Positions 1 through 8,265 of a stretch of DNA of 64,000 nucleotides are shown here, in pieces. Position 1 is the first letter of the stretch. Every line of letters starts with the position of its first letter. This stretch comes from Deltaproteobacteria bacterium (GTDB lineage: Bacteria; Desulfobacterota; Desulfarculia; Adiutricales; JAFDHD01): positions 1 to 64,000 of the forward strand of contig JAFDHD010000003.1 of the NCBI GenBank assembly GCA_019308995.1. The letters are read 5' to 3'. The notes beneath the pieces are model-generated. The model had not been told where the DNA came from and did not search any database. It saw nothing but the letters and a program-made list of their open reading frames with translations. The position numbers and the translations under genes were made by a program.

Positions 1-36
1 GAAATCTAATGCCCGCCTCATCCTTGGCTATGTATA

Positions 37-59
37 AAGAAAGGCGTCTTTCCTTTCTT
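37..59 (-). terminator. Possible terminator of the first 4Fe-4S gene
   Basis: An 8-bp perfect inverted repeat (AAGAAAGG / CCTTTCTT, 7-nt loop) lies 20 bp beyond the stop of the minus-strand gene at 79-1167. The following bases on that strand are only moderately T-rich, so this is a weak intrinsic terminator at best. Confidence 0.35.
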
Positions 60-78
60 GAGATCAACGGCAGGCAGA

Positions 79-1167
79 CTATTTGAATACATTGAAGTCA
101 ATCCCGCGTTGACGTCCCCGCTCCTCGAACCAGCTTGCCTCATTCTCAGGGGGAGACACCAGCTCTTCCGGGGTCTTGTGAATCAGTTCAATGGCCTCGG
201 AAGGACAGGTGCTTACACAAAGACCGCAGCCGATGCATTTTTCACGGATGACTTCGTAGTAATCCTTTCTTTCTACAATAGCGTTCACCTGGCAGCGTTC
301 ATCGGCGCAGGTGCCGCAGGCGGTGCATTCGTCCGGGTCTATCCTGGCGTAATAGTGAGAATTAACGACGTCTGACGCATTGATCCCCAATTTAGTGATG
401 CCATTTAAAACGCCGCAACAGCACCCGCAGCAGTTGCAGATATAAAACAGGCCAGTCTGCATATTGTGGGTTAGGTGCACGAGTCCGGCCTCTTCGGCTT
501 GATTAAGAATGGCGTAGGCTTCCTCCCTGGAGATAACGCGGCGGCCTTTGCCTGGATCATCGAAAATCCCTGGCACCGGAGCGAAGCCCATGCAGACATT
601 GATGGGATTATCACAGCCCTGTCCCAGCATATGCTTTTCTTTTTTACAGATACATTCTTGAACAAAAAAGGATTTACTGTTTTCAATGAGATTGGAAACC
701 TGCTCATATGGCAGGGCCTCCTGTTTGTTGGGAATCTCTTTTTCGATGGGTATAATCTGGAATTGCTGCGGCTGGTTCTTGAAGAACTGTGGACCAAAGA
801 TAGGGTAGTACTCCTCGTTCAGCTCCACAAGCTCCTGGTCAAGGTGAGGAAGCTGCATCTCAAAAATTCCAAAAAGCCAAGGCAGCATCTTGTAAAGCTT
901 GACATCACCCAACGTGAGTCCCCAGAGCTGTCCTCGATCCACCATTGAAGATAATATCTTATCCAACCCCTCCAGGGGACGGCCCGTGCGTTCGGCGATC
1001 TGCTCTGCGGTCTCAAAGGTCAACCTCATGTCGCAAAAGAGATCGGCTGCCTCAGGGGTAAAAATTTTCTTCAGCAGCTTGATCTCTATGCCGCTTTCAG
1101 TGGAAGGGAAACCGTTTGGAAGAGTATCGAGGACCTTGGCCAGCTTGTGATAAACTTCGTCATTCAT
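79..1167 (-). CDS. Cysteine-rich 4Fe-4S binding protein (CNCCxCCC family), paralog A
   Basis: A 362-aa cytoplasmic iron-sulfur protein with no signal peptide. Residues 1-100 look like a helical winged-helix-type region. The middle holds C172, C174, C185 and C192, then the dense motif CNCCGCCC at 244-251. The C-terminus carries two ferredoxin motifs. The second (C311, C314, C317, C321-Pro) is canonical. The first (C281, C284, C287, C292) has one extra residue before its last Cys and no following Pro. It is a clear paralog of the divergent gene at 1749-2852, which shares the same cysteine layout. The start ATG has GAAAGG nine bases upstream. The role is unknown; electron transfer or redox sensing in anaerobic metabolism is an inference. 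Confidence 0.85.
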   Translation of the reverse strand: MNDEVYHKLAKVLDTLPNGFPSTESGIEIKLLKKIFTPEAADLFCDMRLTFETAEQIAERTGRPLEGLDKILSSMVDRGQLWGLTLGDVKLYKMLPWLFGIFEMQLPHLDQELVELNEEYYPIFGPQFFKNQPQQFQIIPIEKEIPNKQEALPYEQVSNLIENSKSFFVQECICKKEKHMLGQGCDNPINVCMGFAPVPGIFDDPGKGRRVISREEAYAILNQAEEAGLVHLTHNMQTGLFYICNCCGCCCGVLNGITKLGINASDVVNSHYYARIDPDECTACGTCADERCQVNAIVERKDYYEVIREKCIGCGLCVSTCPSEAIELIHKTPEELVSPPENEASWFEERGRQRGIDFNVFK

Positions 1168-1748
1168 GATTTATTACCTTTCTTTATTTGAGGGTTATTA
1201 AATTAAATTTTTTTCTTTATCCTTCAGTTTTCAAACATATAAATAAATTGCAAATGATGTGTCCGAGACATCAGGGCCTGGGGCCAAATAGTCACTATTT
1301 TCTCAAGGAAATTCATTAATGGCGTTTCTTTGGAGGATACTTCATGACCATCTGCCAGGGGTCAATGGCACTGGAATCTAAATTGTTGCTTCAAGGATAT
1401 AAAGAAAATTAGAAAAAACGACGTCTCTTGTCAAGCCTATTTAAGTTCACACCCGAAGCTCTCTAGAAAAAGAAGAGTCAGCGGCGGCTGACATTTATAT
1501 GGAAATTCTTCCGAAGACTTGGCCTAGAGCGAACAATAAGACATTGCCTGCAACGGACTTTTCGGCCAGGACCGTTTTTGCCTTGACCTGATATTATTGG
1601 CCGATCCTTGAGCGGGGCCGCTAACAGAGAGTCATGGCTGAAATGTTAAATCAAAGGCTGAGTATTGTCCGAATTTTAAAAAGAAATTGATTTTCAAGAT
1701 GGATTTTGGGAGAATAGGTCATTATATAAGGTCATAGAAGGTAAACTT
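1168..1748. other. Divergent intergenic region between the two Fe-S paralogs
   Basis: This 581-bp AT-rich spacer must contain the promoters of both flanking genes, but I see no convincing -35/-10 pair. It holds an imperfect dyad TGATGT-N7-ACATCA at 1255-1273, a perfect 6-bp stem with a 4-nt loop (GTCAGC/GCTGAC) at 1477-1492, and a 22-codon ORF with a good Shine-Dalgarno sequence at 1344-1412. Nothing else was recognised. Confidence 0.5.
1344..1412 (+). CDS. Possible 22-aa small protein
   Basis: An ATG-to-TAG ORF of 22 codons, beginning MTICQGSMALES and ending LLQGYKEN. GGAGG sits exactly seven bases before the ATG, which is ideal spacing. It stands alone in the divergent spacer with no coding neighbour on its strand for 330 bp. 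Small size makes chance occurrence likely, and I recognise no family. Only the ribosome binding site supports it. Confidence 0.22.
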   Translation: MTICQGSMALESKLLLQGYKEN

Positions 1749-2852
1749 ATGCTGGAAAATGTATATACAAAATTAGCCTCCCACATGTCTGGCCTAGCCA
1801 TCGGCCCTCCGAATAATGACTATCTCGTAAAGATTCTTCAGGAGAGCCTGAGTCCAGAAGAGGCCGAGATCCTCCTGACCTTACCGACCGGGATCCCGCC
1901 TTTCGAGCCGGTTGCTTTAAACGAAATTACCATGCATATAGACTGCTCTGAGCATGAATTGAAGTTAATTCTGGATAAACTTGCAGCTCAGGGGATGCTG
2001 TTCAAAGGTAATGACGGCCACGGTAAAAAAGGATACGCCCTGCACCAGTTCGGTTATGGAATGCCGCAGGCCATTTTTTGGCCAAACGAGGACACGGTAT
2101 ATGCCCGCAAGATGGCGGAGCTTAGCATGAAACATTCAAGTCCGGAAGTCCTCATTCAGGCCTTCGGAGGCCCTGATTCCAAGGTCTACCGCTGGATTCC
2201 TATAAACAAGAGCGTTGAATTCAACAAGCAGTCAGTATTACCTTACGCCAGCCTGGAGACAGTAATTGCGAAAACCACAGCTATCGCGGTTGTTAATTGC
2301 AATTGCAGAGTCATGTCCCGCCTCAAGGGTCGCGCTCCCTGCAAATACCCTCTCGACGTATGCATGAAATACGACGACCTGGCACAGTACGTTATTGATG
2401 TCGGAATCGGACGCCTGGTTTCTAAAGACGAAGCAATGGCCATCAACCTCAAGGCTGAGGAAGCCGGATGTGTTCACTTTGCTGACAACGTCATGGAGGG
2501 AGAAATCAAGCATGCTTGTAATTGCTGTCCCTGCTGCTGCTGGTCACTGGGCAATTTGAGTCGTCGCCGTATCCCTCGAGATCTGTTAATGGCCTGCCAG
2601 TTTATCCGGGCGACAGATTATGATAACTGCACTGGATGCGGGGCTTGCGTTGACGCCTGCCCCGTTAAAGCTGTTGAGATGAACGATGAGCGGCCGAACG
2701 TAGATAATGACTGGTGTATCGGCTGTGGTGTTTGCACCATGTCCTGTCCTAGTGGCGCCATCAGCATGGTCCGCCGGGAGGATATTGAAAAGCCGCTCTC
2801 AGATTTCAAGACTTTGAGTCAAAGACGTTTATTGGAGAAGGTTGAACTGTAA
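1749..2852 (+). CDS. Cysteine-rich 4Fe-4S binding protein (CNCCxCCC family), paralog B
   Basis: A 367-aa paralog of the 79-1167 protein, transcribed away from it. The N-terminal 100 residues again look winged-helix-like. They are followed by C184, C186, C198 and C205, the motif CNCCPCCC at 257-264, and two canonical ferredoxin motifs (C294, C297, C300, C304-Pro and C323, C326, C329, C333-Pro). The two proteins keep the same 18 positional cysteines but differ widely elsewhere, for example at the substrate-facing middle region, so they probably act on different partners. The predicted location is cytoplasmic. The start ATG has GAAGGTAAACTT before it. No function is assigned. Confidence 0.85.
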   Translation: MLENVYTKLASHMSGLAIGPPNNDYLVKILQESLSPEEAEILLTLPTGIPPFEPVALNEITMHIDCSEHELKLILDKLAAQGMLFKGNDGHGKKGYALHQFGYGMPQAIFWPNEDTVYARKMAELSMKHSSPEVLIQAFGGPDSKVYRWIPINKSVEFNKQSVLPYASLETVIAKTTAIAVVNCNCRVMSRLKGRAPCKYPLDVCMKYDDLAQYVIDVGIGRLVSKDEAMAINLKAEEAGCVHFADNVMEGEIKHACNCCPCCCWSLGNLSRRRIPRDLLMACQFIRATDYDNCTGCGACVDACPVKAVEMNDERPNVDNDWCIGCGVCTMSCPSGAISMVRREDIEKPLSDFKTLSQRRLLEKVEL

Positions 2853-2913
2853 ATAAGATCAGAATTTAAAAGCGCTACTCACCCAATATCCTGCTTTTAC
2901 CTTTGAAAAAAAA

Positions 2914-3011
2914 TGGCGGAAGTGCATGGGAATCGAACCCACCGCGGACGTTTCCAGCGCCCGCCACTGGATTTGAAGTCCAGGAGCCCCACCAGGGAAC
3001 TAAGCACTTCC
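2914..3011 (-). tRNA. selC: tRNA-Sec (anticodon TCA)
   Basis: Read on the minus strand this is a 98-nt selenocysteine tRNA, including the encoded CCA. The 8-bp acceptor stem GGAAGTGC/GCACTTCC (3004-3011 with 2918-2925) is perfect, followed by discriminator G and CCA (2914-2916). The anticodon loop CTTCAAA carries TCA at 2974-2976, reading UGA. A long GC-rich variable arm and the T loop TTCGATT follow. The 8-bp acceptor stem and long extra arm are diagnostic of tRNA-Sec. The SelB elongation factor that delivers it is encoded at 12758-14680. Confidence 0.97.
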
Positions 3012-3019
3012 ATATAGTA

Positions 3020-3048
3020 AGGTTACAATTTCAACCGACCACTGTCAA
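3020..3048 (-). promoter_or_regulatory. Probable tRNA-Sec promoter
   Basis: On the minus strand a perfect -35 TTGACA (3043-3048) is followed after 17 bp by a poor -10 TAACCT (3020-3025). Transcription would start about at 3013, only one or two bases before the mature tRNA 5' end at 3011. Eight T residues follow directly after the CCA end (2906-2913), so the unit seems to carry little besides the tRNA. Confidence 0.5.
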
Positions 3049-3209
3049 TGCCCACCTACAGCTGACTTTGGATTGAATATCTTAAGGCAATGGTCTATGA
3101 TAAAATCAGTCCCTGATGATAAGAATTATACTCAAAATGTTCATAATTTCTAAGCGTAAGCCATAACTCGTTTTTTGGTTCCTGGCGCTGCCCGGTCAGG
3201 TTGATTACT

Positions 3210-4223
3210 ATGAATACTCATGGATTCAAACTTGGGAGCTTAAGCCTTGATAATCCCCTGGTTTTGGCTCCCCTGTCTGGAGCGACCAATCTTCCTTTTC
3301 GCCTCCTGGCCAAGCAGTATGGTGCGGGCCTGGTGGTGACCGAGATGATCAGCGCCGCAGGTCTGTGTCAGGGTGGAGCTAAGACAATCAGGCTCATGCA
3401 GAGTGTTCCAGAGGAGCACCCCCTGGCGGTTCAACTCTTTGGAACCAGGTCGGGATGGATGGCTCAGGCAGCGGCGCTGGTTCAGGAGGCCGGAGCGGAT
3501 GTTATAGATATTAATATGGGCTGTTCGGTGCGAAAGCTTGTGCGCCATGGCGCCGGCGCGGCCTTGCTTAAGGATTTTGGTCTGATCAAGGAAATCCTGA
3601 CCCAGGTCCGTCAAGCCGTGACTCTACCACTCACGGTCAAGACCCGAATCGGGTGGAAGCCAGGGGTTGGTGAAATCTTCGATCTGGTGTCCATCCTGGC
3701 TGACTGCGGCGTGGACGGGATAACTCTGCATGGCCGCTGGGCGGTCCAGGGATTTTCCGGGAAGGCGGACTGGTCCAAGATCGCTCGGCTGGTGGAGCTT
3801 TTTCCCGGCCCGGTCATCGGCAACGGTGACGTAACCTCTCCTGACCAGGTCGTTCGAATGTTAAGTCAAACCGGGTGTGCCGGTGTCATGATCGGCCGGG
3901 CCGCGCTTGGCAACCCCTGGATATTTCGTCAATCTCTGGCCCGGCTGGAAAACCGGCCGATGATGGAGCCTGATCTTAAAACTCGTTTCAGAACGGCAGG
4001 AGAGCATGCCAGGATGCTTCGGGATCACTTTGGTCTCCCGAAAGCTGTCTTTATGTTGCGCACGATTCTGATGTGGTACACTAAAGGCTTGAGGAATTCA
4101 GCGGCCTTTCGAGATCGGATCAATCAGGTCAAGGATTTTGAAGAGCTCATGAACATCCTAGACGAATATTTTGTCGAGCTCGAGGCCGGTCAGAAAATGG
4201 ATGCGGAGGCCGCGGCGGGATGA
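3210..4223 (+). CDS. dusB: tRNA-dihydrouridine synthase (DusB-like)
   Basis: A 337-aa FMN-dependent TIM-barrel enzyme that reduces uridines in the tRNA D-loop with NAD(P)H. The N-terminus (APLSGATNLPFR) is the flavin-binding start of the Dus fold. NMGCSVRKLVRHGAGAAL carries the catalytic cysteine near residue 113, and the GNGDVTS and GVMIGRAALGNPWIF segments bind the FMN phosphate. I prefer ATG 3210 to the TTG at 3201 because GGTCAGG is then spaced nine bases from the start. Its stop overlaps the ispH start by 4 bp, so the two are co-translated. Length and motifs are normal for DusB. Confidence 0.93.
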   Translation: MNTHGFKLGSLSLDNPLVLAPLSGATNLPFRLLAKQYGAGLVVTEMISAAGLCQGGAKTIRLMQSVPEEHPLAVQLFGTRSGWMAQAAALVQEAGADVIDINMGCSVRKLVRHGAGAALLKDFGLIKEILTQVRQAVTLPLTVKTRIGWKPGVGEIFDLVSILADCGVDGITLHGRWAVQGFSGKADWSKIARLVELFPGPVIGNGDVTSPDQVVRMLSQTGCAGVMIGRAALGNPWIFRQSLARLENRPMMEPDLKTRFRTAGEHARMLRDHFGLPKAVFMLRTILMWYTKGLRNSAAFRDRINQVKDFEELMNILDEYFVELEAGQKMDAEAAAG

Positions 4224-5965
4224 AGATTAAGCTGGCCAAGACTTCGGGCTTCTGCATGGGGGTCCGCCGGGCCATGGAGATGATATTGGAGGCCCTCAAC
4301 AGGCGAGAAGGCCCAATCTACTCTTACGGTCCCCTCATTCACAACTCTCAGGTCCTGGAAATGCTTGAAAATAAAGGACTCATGATCCTTGAGCCTGGCA
4401 CGGACTCCCTGGCCGAGGTTAATGGTGGTTCCGTTATCATTCGAGCTCACGGCATCCCGCCCGGGGAAGCTAAAGCCCTTGAGGCCGCGGGTTTATCAAT
4501 CATTGACGCCACCTGCCCTCGGGTGATTCGCGTCCAGACCATCATTCACAAGCAGGCGCAAATGGGCTATACACCCATCATCGTTGGCGACGCTGATCAC
4601 CCGGAAGTGATCGGTCTGCTGGGGTATGCGGACGGAAAAGGGCATGCGGTGAAAAGCAAGGCCGAAGTCGAAACGCTTCCGGATTTCGATAAGGTGATTG
4701 TGGTCGCCCAGACCACCCAGACTAAACGACTTTTTGAGAAGGTGGTCGAGGCGGTGAAGGCCCGCTGGCCCGAGGCCTTGATCTTTACGACCATTTGTGG
4801 AGCTACACATCGTCGTCAGGAGGAGGTTCGACGCCTCGCTCATGAGGTTCAGGCCATGGTCGTGGTGGGAGGGCACAATAGCGGCAACACCGCACGCCTG
4901 GCTGAAGTCTCCCAGGCAGAGGGCCTGAAAACCATTCATCTCGAAACCGAGGACGAGCTGGATCCTGGCTGGCTGGCCAACGTGGATACAGTCGGGATTT
5001 CCGCCGGGGCCTCGACCCCCAACTGGATGATCAAACGGGTCGTCCGGGAGCTGGAGCGGGTAGCCAGCAGTCGGGAGTTATCCTTGCGCAACATTTCTCG
5101 CCGCATACTGCGCGTTCTGCTCTTAAGCAATATTTATGTGGCCTTGGGCGCAGGTTCGCTCTGTATGGCCGGGGCCTTGCTTCAGGGTCTGTCCGTCAGC
5201 CTTGAGCTTTTCGCCGTAACCTTTTTCTATGTCCACGCCATGCACATGCTCAATCTCTTCCTGGATAAGGAAGCCGGGAAATATAATGATCCGGACCGGA
5301 TTCTCTTCCTGGAATCTCATAAAATTTTACTTATTAGCTTGGGCATGTTTTCCGGGCTGATTTGTCTGGTGCTGGGTTTTAAGATCAGCCTTGGTGTTTT
5401 TATCCTTTTTATGGTTACAGGCGCTGTCAGTTTTCTTTACCCCATTCGGATTATGCCTCGTTTTCTTGGGTCCTATACCAGGGTGACCAAACTGAAGGAC
5501 ATCCCGGCATCCAAGACCTTATCCGTCTCGGCAGGTTGGGCCTTGAGCCTCAGCCTCATACCGGCCCTGGCGCCCGGGGGAGCGGTGACCTGGTCTACGG
5601 TTTTGGTCGCTGTGGTTATCTTCCTTCTGGTCTTTATCCGGAGTTCTCTGGGTGGGATTTTTGATATCCAGGGCGACCGGATCGTAGGCCAGGAGACAAT
5701 TCCCATCATTGTCGGCGAAGAAAGAACCCTGTCTCTCCTGACCGTGACGAATGGTCTCTTAATTGTGGTTCTGGTCGGAGGTTGGCTTTTGGAGTTTATG
5801 CCTTCACTGGCCTTATTTCTTCTGGCTTTACCGGCATACGCCGCCTTTTACCTGGCTTTGTACCAGCGGGAGAGGCTCGTTATTGGAACCTTTTTTGAGG
5901 CCTTGGTGGATGCCGATTTCCTCCTGGCCGGACTGGTTTCCTGGGTGTGGTGGTTAACCGGATGA
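4220..5965 (+). CDS. ispH: IspH-UbiA fusion: HMBPP reductase with C-terminal prenyltransferase-like domain
   Basis: A 581-aa two-domain protein. Residues 1-285 are a complete IspH (LytB), the last MEP-pathway enzyme, which reduces HMBPP to IPP and DMAPP. The three cluster ligands are C12 (SGFCMGVRRA), C99 (DATCPR) and C193 (TTICGATHRRQ), and the substrate-site HGIP and SAGASTPNW are present. IspH normally ends near 285-315 aa. Residues 295-581 form a multi-helix membrane domain with UbiA-type aspartate motifs: N345-x3-D349 followed by YNDPDR at 355-360, and D482-IQGD486-RIVGQETIP. No stop or frameshift separates the halves. The C-terminal substrate is unknown; prenyl transfer to a lipid or quinone precursor is an inference. 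Confidence 0.9.
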   Translation: MKIKLAKTSGFCMGVRRAMEMILEALNRREGPIYSYGPLIHNSQVLEMLENKGLMILEPGTDSLAEVNGGSVIIRAHGIPPGEAKALEAAGLSIIDATCPRVIRVQTIIHKQAQMGYTPIIVGDADHPEVIGLLGYADGKGHAVKSKAEVETLPDFDKVIVVAQTTQTKRLFEKVVEAVKARWPEALIFTTICGATHRRQEEVRRLAHEVQAMVVVGGHNSGNTARLAEVSQAEGLKTIHLETEDELDPGWLANVDTVGISAGASTPNWMIKRVVRELERVASSRELSLRNISRRILRVLLLSNIYVALGAGSLCMAGALLQGLSVSLELFAVTFFYVHAMHMLNLFLDKEAGKYNDPDRILFLESHKILLISLGMFSGLICLVLGFKISLGVFILFMVTGAVSFLYPIRIMPRFLGSYTRVTKLKDIPASKTLSVSAGWALSLSLIPALAPGGAVTWSTVLVAVVIFLLVFIRSSLGGIFDIQGDRIVGQETIPIIVGEERTLSLLTVTNGLLIVVLVGGWLLEFMPSLALFLLALPAYAAFYLALYQRERLVIGTFFEALVDADFLLAGLVSWVWWLTG

Positions 5966-6025
5966 GGTGAATGCAAACCTCGTTTAATCCTTTGGCGCTC
6001 GTGCAAGATCAACAGGAGGGATACA

Positions 6026-6610
6026 ATGGATATCCATGAGTTAATTCGGTCTCGGCGCTCGGTCCGCCGCTTTCAACCAAAGCCTGTGCCTCTTGAGGTC
6101 CTGAAGAAAATGGTGGACGCAGGCCGCCTGGCCCCGTCCGGGGCGAATTTCCAGCCGCTTCGTTACCTGGTTGTAACCGAAGAAAAAAAGCGGGCCAAGA
6201 TTTTTTCGACCCTCAAGTGGGCGGCTCACATTCGTCCGGATGGCGACCCGCCGCCGGGACATGAACCCGCGGCCTATATTATTCTTCTGATAGACGAGCG
6301 GGTGGGGGCCAAGGCAGTTTATAACTATGATGTGGGGCTTGCGGCCGAGAATGTGCTGCTGGCCGGTTTAGCCGAAGGCGTGGCCGGCTGCCTCTTGCTG
6401 TCCTTTGGCCGCAAGGAAGTAACGGAGCTCTTCAATCTGCCAGAGCATCTCACGCCGAATCTCGTGATAGCCTTGGGATACCCGGATGAAAAACCGGTGT
6501 ACGTGGACAGGTCAGATACCTATCGGTACTGGCGGGATGAGAGTGGCGTAATCACCGTGCCCAAAATCCCCCTGGATGAGGTTATGTTCATCAACAAAGT
6601 TAAAGCTTAG
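6026..6610 (+). CDS. Nitroreductase-family FMN oxidoreductase
   Basis: A 194-aa member of the nitroreductase fold. The N-terminal RSRRSVRRFQPKPVP and LAPSGANFQPLRYLVV segments bind FMN phosphate and ribityl groups. The middle NVLLAGLAEGVAGCLLLSFGR and the later IALGYPDEKP are family landmarks. Such proteins are dimeric, cytoplasmic and use NAD(P)H or ferredoxin, but sequence alone does not give the substrate. AGGAGGG lies six bases before the ATG. The gene sits between the IspH fusion and a glycosyltransferase in a plus-strand series of closely spaced genes. Confidence 0.88.
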   Translation: MDIHELIRSRRSVRRFQPKPVPLEVLKKMVDAGRLAPSGANFQPLRYLVVTEEKKRAKIFSTLKWAAHIRPDGDPPPGHEPAAYIILLIDERVGAKAVYNYDVGLAAENVLLAGLAEGVAGCLLLSFGRKEVTELFNLPEHLTPNLVIALGYPDEKPVYVDRSDTYRYWRDESGVITVPKIPLDEVMFINKVKA

Positions 6611-6623
6611 AAGCGTTGTCTTA

Positions 6624-7484
6624 ATGTCCCCTGCGGTCAGCGTCATTATTCCGACTTACAACCGGGCCGAAATGCTGCCCCGGGCCATAGATTCGGTCTT
6701 AAGCCAGACTTTCAGGAACTTCGAGTTGATCGTGGTGGATGACGGGTCAACGGACCGGACGGCTGATGCCCTGGCCGCCTACCAGGACCGTGTGATCCTG
6801 CTTACCAGGCCGCACCGCGGCGTGAGCGCAGCCAGAAATCAAGGTCTGACTGCGGCTAGAGGTGAGTTTATCGCCTTCCTGGACTCGGATGATTACTGGC
6901 TCCCGGAAAAACTTACGGTGCAGGTAGATTTTTTCCGTCAACATCCTCGATCCTTTATCTGCCAGACCGAGGAGGTCTGGTATCGCCGGGGACAAAGGGT
7001 AAATCCCGGGAAAAAGCATGCCAAGCCTTCGGGCGATATCTTCCTTAGTTCTCTGGAACTCTGCCTCGTCAGTCCCTCAGCGGTGATGATCAGGAAAGAG
7101 CTTTTTGACCGCGTGGGTGTATTTGACGAAAGCCTTCCGGCCTGCGAGGATTACGATCTCTGGCTGCGCATCGCGGCGCACTATCCGGTCTATCTCCTGG
7201 ATGAGCCGCTGGTCGTTAAAACCGGCGGTCACTATGACCAGCTTTCTCGGACTACCCCGGCTCTTGATAAATACAGGGTTCAGGCCATACTCAAGCTTTT
7301 AAGATCCGGGACTTTATCCCTTCCGCAGGCCAAAGCAGCGCGAGTCGAATTGATCCACAAGGCCACGATCTACGGCCAGGGCTGCCTTAAACGAGGCCGA
7401 ACTAGGGAAGGACATGAATATCTTGAACTGGCCGCATGGGCGCGCCAGGAATCTGATTCGGCTATTTCAAATTTGGTGGTATAA
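6624..7484 (+). CDS. Family 2 glycosyltransferase
   Basis: A 286-aa GT-A fold enzyme transferring a sugar from a nucleotide-sugar donor to a cell-envelope or polysaccharide acceptor. VSVIIPTYNR opens the nucleotide-binding region, VVDDGSTDRT supplies donor contacts and AFLDSDDYW is the metal-binding DxD-type motif. ED near residue 175 (ACEDYDLWLRIA) is the likely catalytic base. ATG 6624 fits the family start; an in-frame upstream extension to 6576 would overlap the nitroreductase gene. No membrane segment is seen. The acceptor is unknown. Confidence 0.88.
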   Translation: MSPAVSVIIPTYNRAEMLPRAIDSVLSQTFRNFELIVVDDGSTDRTADALAAYQDRVILLTRPHRGVSAARNQGLTAARGEFIAFLDSDDYWLPEKLTVQVDFFRQHPRSFICQTEEVWYRRGQRVNPGKKHAKPSGDIFLSSLELCLVSPSAVMIRKELFDRVGVFDESLPACEDYDLWLRIAAHYPVYLLDEPLVVKTGGHYDQLSRTTPALDKYRVQAILKLLRSGTLSLPQAKAARVELIHKATIYGQGCLKRGRTREGHEYLELAAWARQESDSAISNLVV

Positions 7485-7492
7485 GCAGGAAG

Positions 7493-8254
7493 ATGATACT
7501 CTGCCAGGAAAGCTGTCTGACCTTTTACCGTTTCGAGCTATATGACTCATTCCCCGGATTGGTTCATGGAGTGACTACCAGGGTCGGTGGGATTAGCCCC
7601 CAGGGTTTAAACCTGGCCTTTGGGCCTCACGATTCCGCGGCTAACGTTCAAGCCAATCTTGATTTGGTGAGCAGGGCGGTGGGTTTTGACCGTCTGGTTT
7701 GTGCCAAACAGGTTCACGGCGACCGGTCCCTGGTGGTTGGAACGGAGTCGGATTGTGATTCCGATTCTGGGGGCGAGGCGTTAGGCGGATTCGACGCGCT
7801 CATTACGGCTGATCGAGGCCTTGGACTGCTGGTTACTCTGGCGGACTGTCAAGGAGTGGTGCTTTTCGACCCGGCGAGAAATGTAGTGGCAGTGGTTCAT
7901 AATGGGTGGCGGGGAAGCGTGGCCGACATTCTGGGCAAAACGGTATTCAGGCTGAAGAAGGATTTCAGGGTCCGGCCGGGAGATCTTTTAGTCGGAATCA
8001 GTCCTTCGCTGGGGCCATGCTGCGCTGAGTTCGATAATTATACTGAGGAATTGCCTCCAGAATTCTGGAAGTACCGCATCAGGGACCAGCACTTTGATTT
8101 CTGGGACATCAGTCGGGATCAACTGACGGCCGCCGGTGTGCGGTCGGAAAACATCGAAGTCGCTGAGGTATGCACCGTGTGCGATGATGCGTTCTTTTCT
8201 TTTCGACGAGAAAAGCTCAGCAACCGTTTCGGCCTGATGGCAGGCCTGGCTTAA
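7493..8254 (+). CDS. pgeF: Peptidoglycan editing factor PgeF / laccase-domain (YfiH) protein
   Basis: A 253-aa protein of the YfiH (DUF152, multicopper polyphenol oxidoreductase-like) family. In E. coli this cytoplasmic protein removes wrongly incorporated L-Ser from UDP-MurNAc; other members act on nucleosides. HGVTTRVGG, AKQVHGD (zinc-site His), LVTLADCQGVVLFD (zinc-site Cys), AVVHNGWRGS (zinc-site His) and GPCCAEFDNY are the expected blocks in order. The start ATG has GCAGGAAG close by. It lies 8 bp after the GT2 gene and 11 bp before pyrK, so it is probably part of the same transcript. Confidence 0.92.
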   Translation: MILCQESCLTFYRFELYDSFPGLVHGVTTRVGGISPQGLNLAFGPHDSAANVQANLDLVSRAVGFDRLVCAKQVHGDRSLVVGTESDCDSDSGGEALGGFDALITADRGLGLLVTLADCQGVVLFDPARNVVAVVHNGWRGSVADILGKTVFRLKKDFRVRPGDLLVGISPSLGPCCAEFDNYTEELPPEFWKYRIRDQHFDFWDISRDQLTAAGVRSENIEVAEVCTVCDDAFFSFRREKLSNRFGLMAGLA

Positions 8255-8265
8255 GGGGAACAAAC

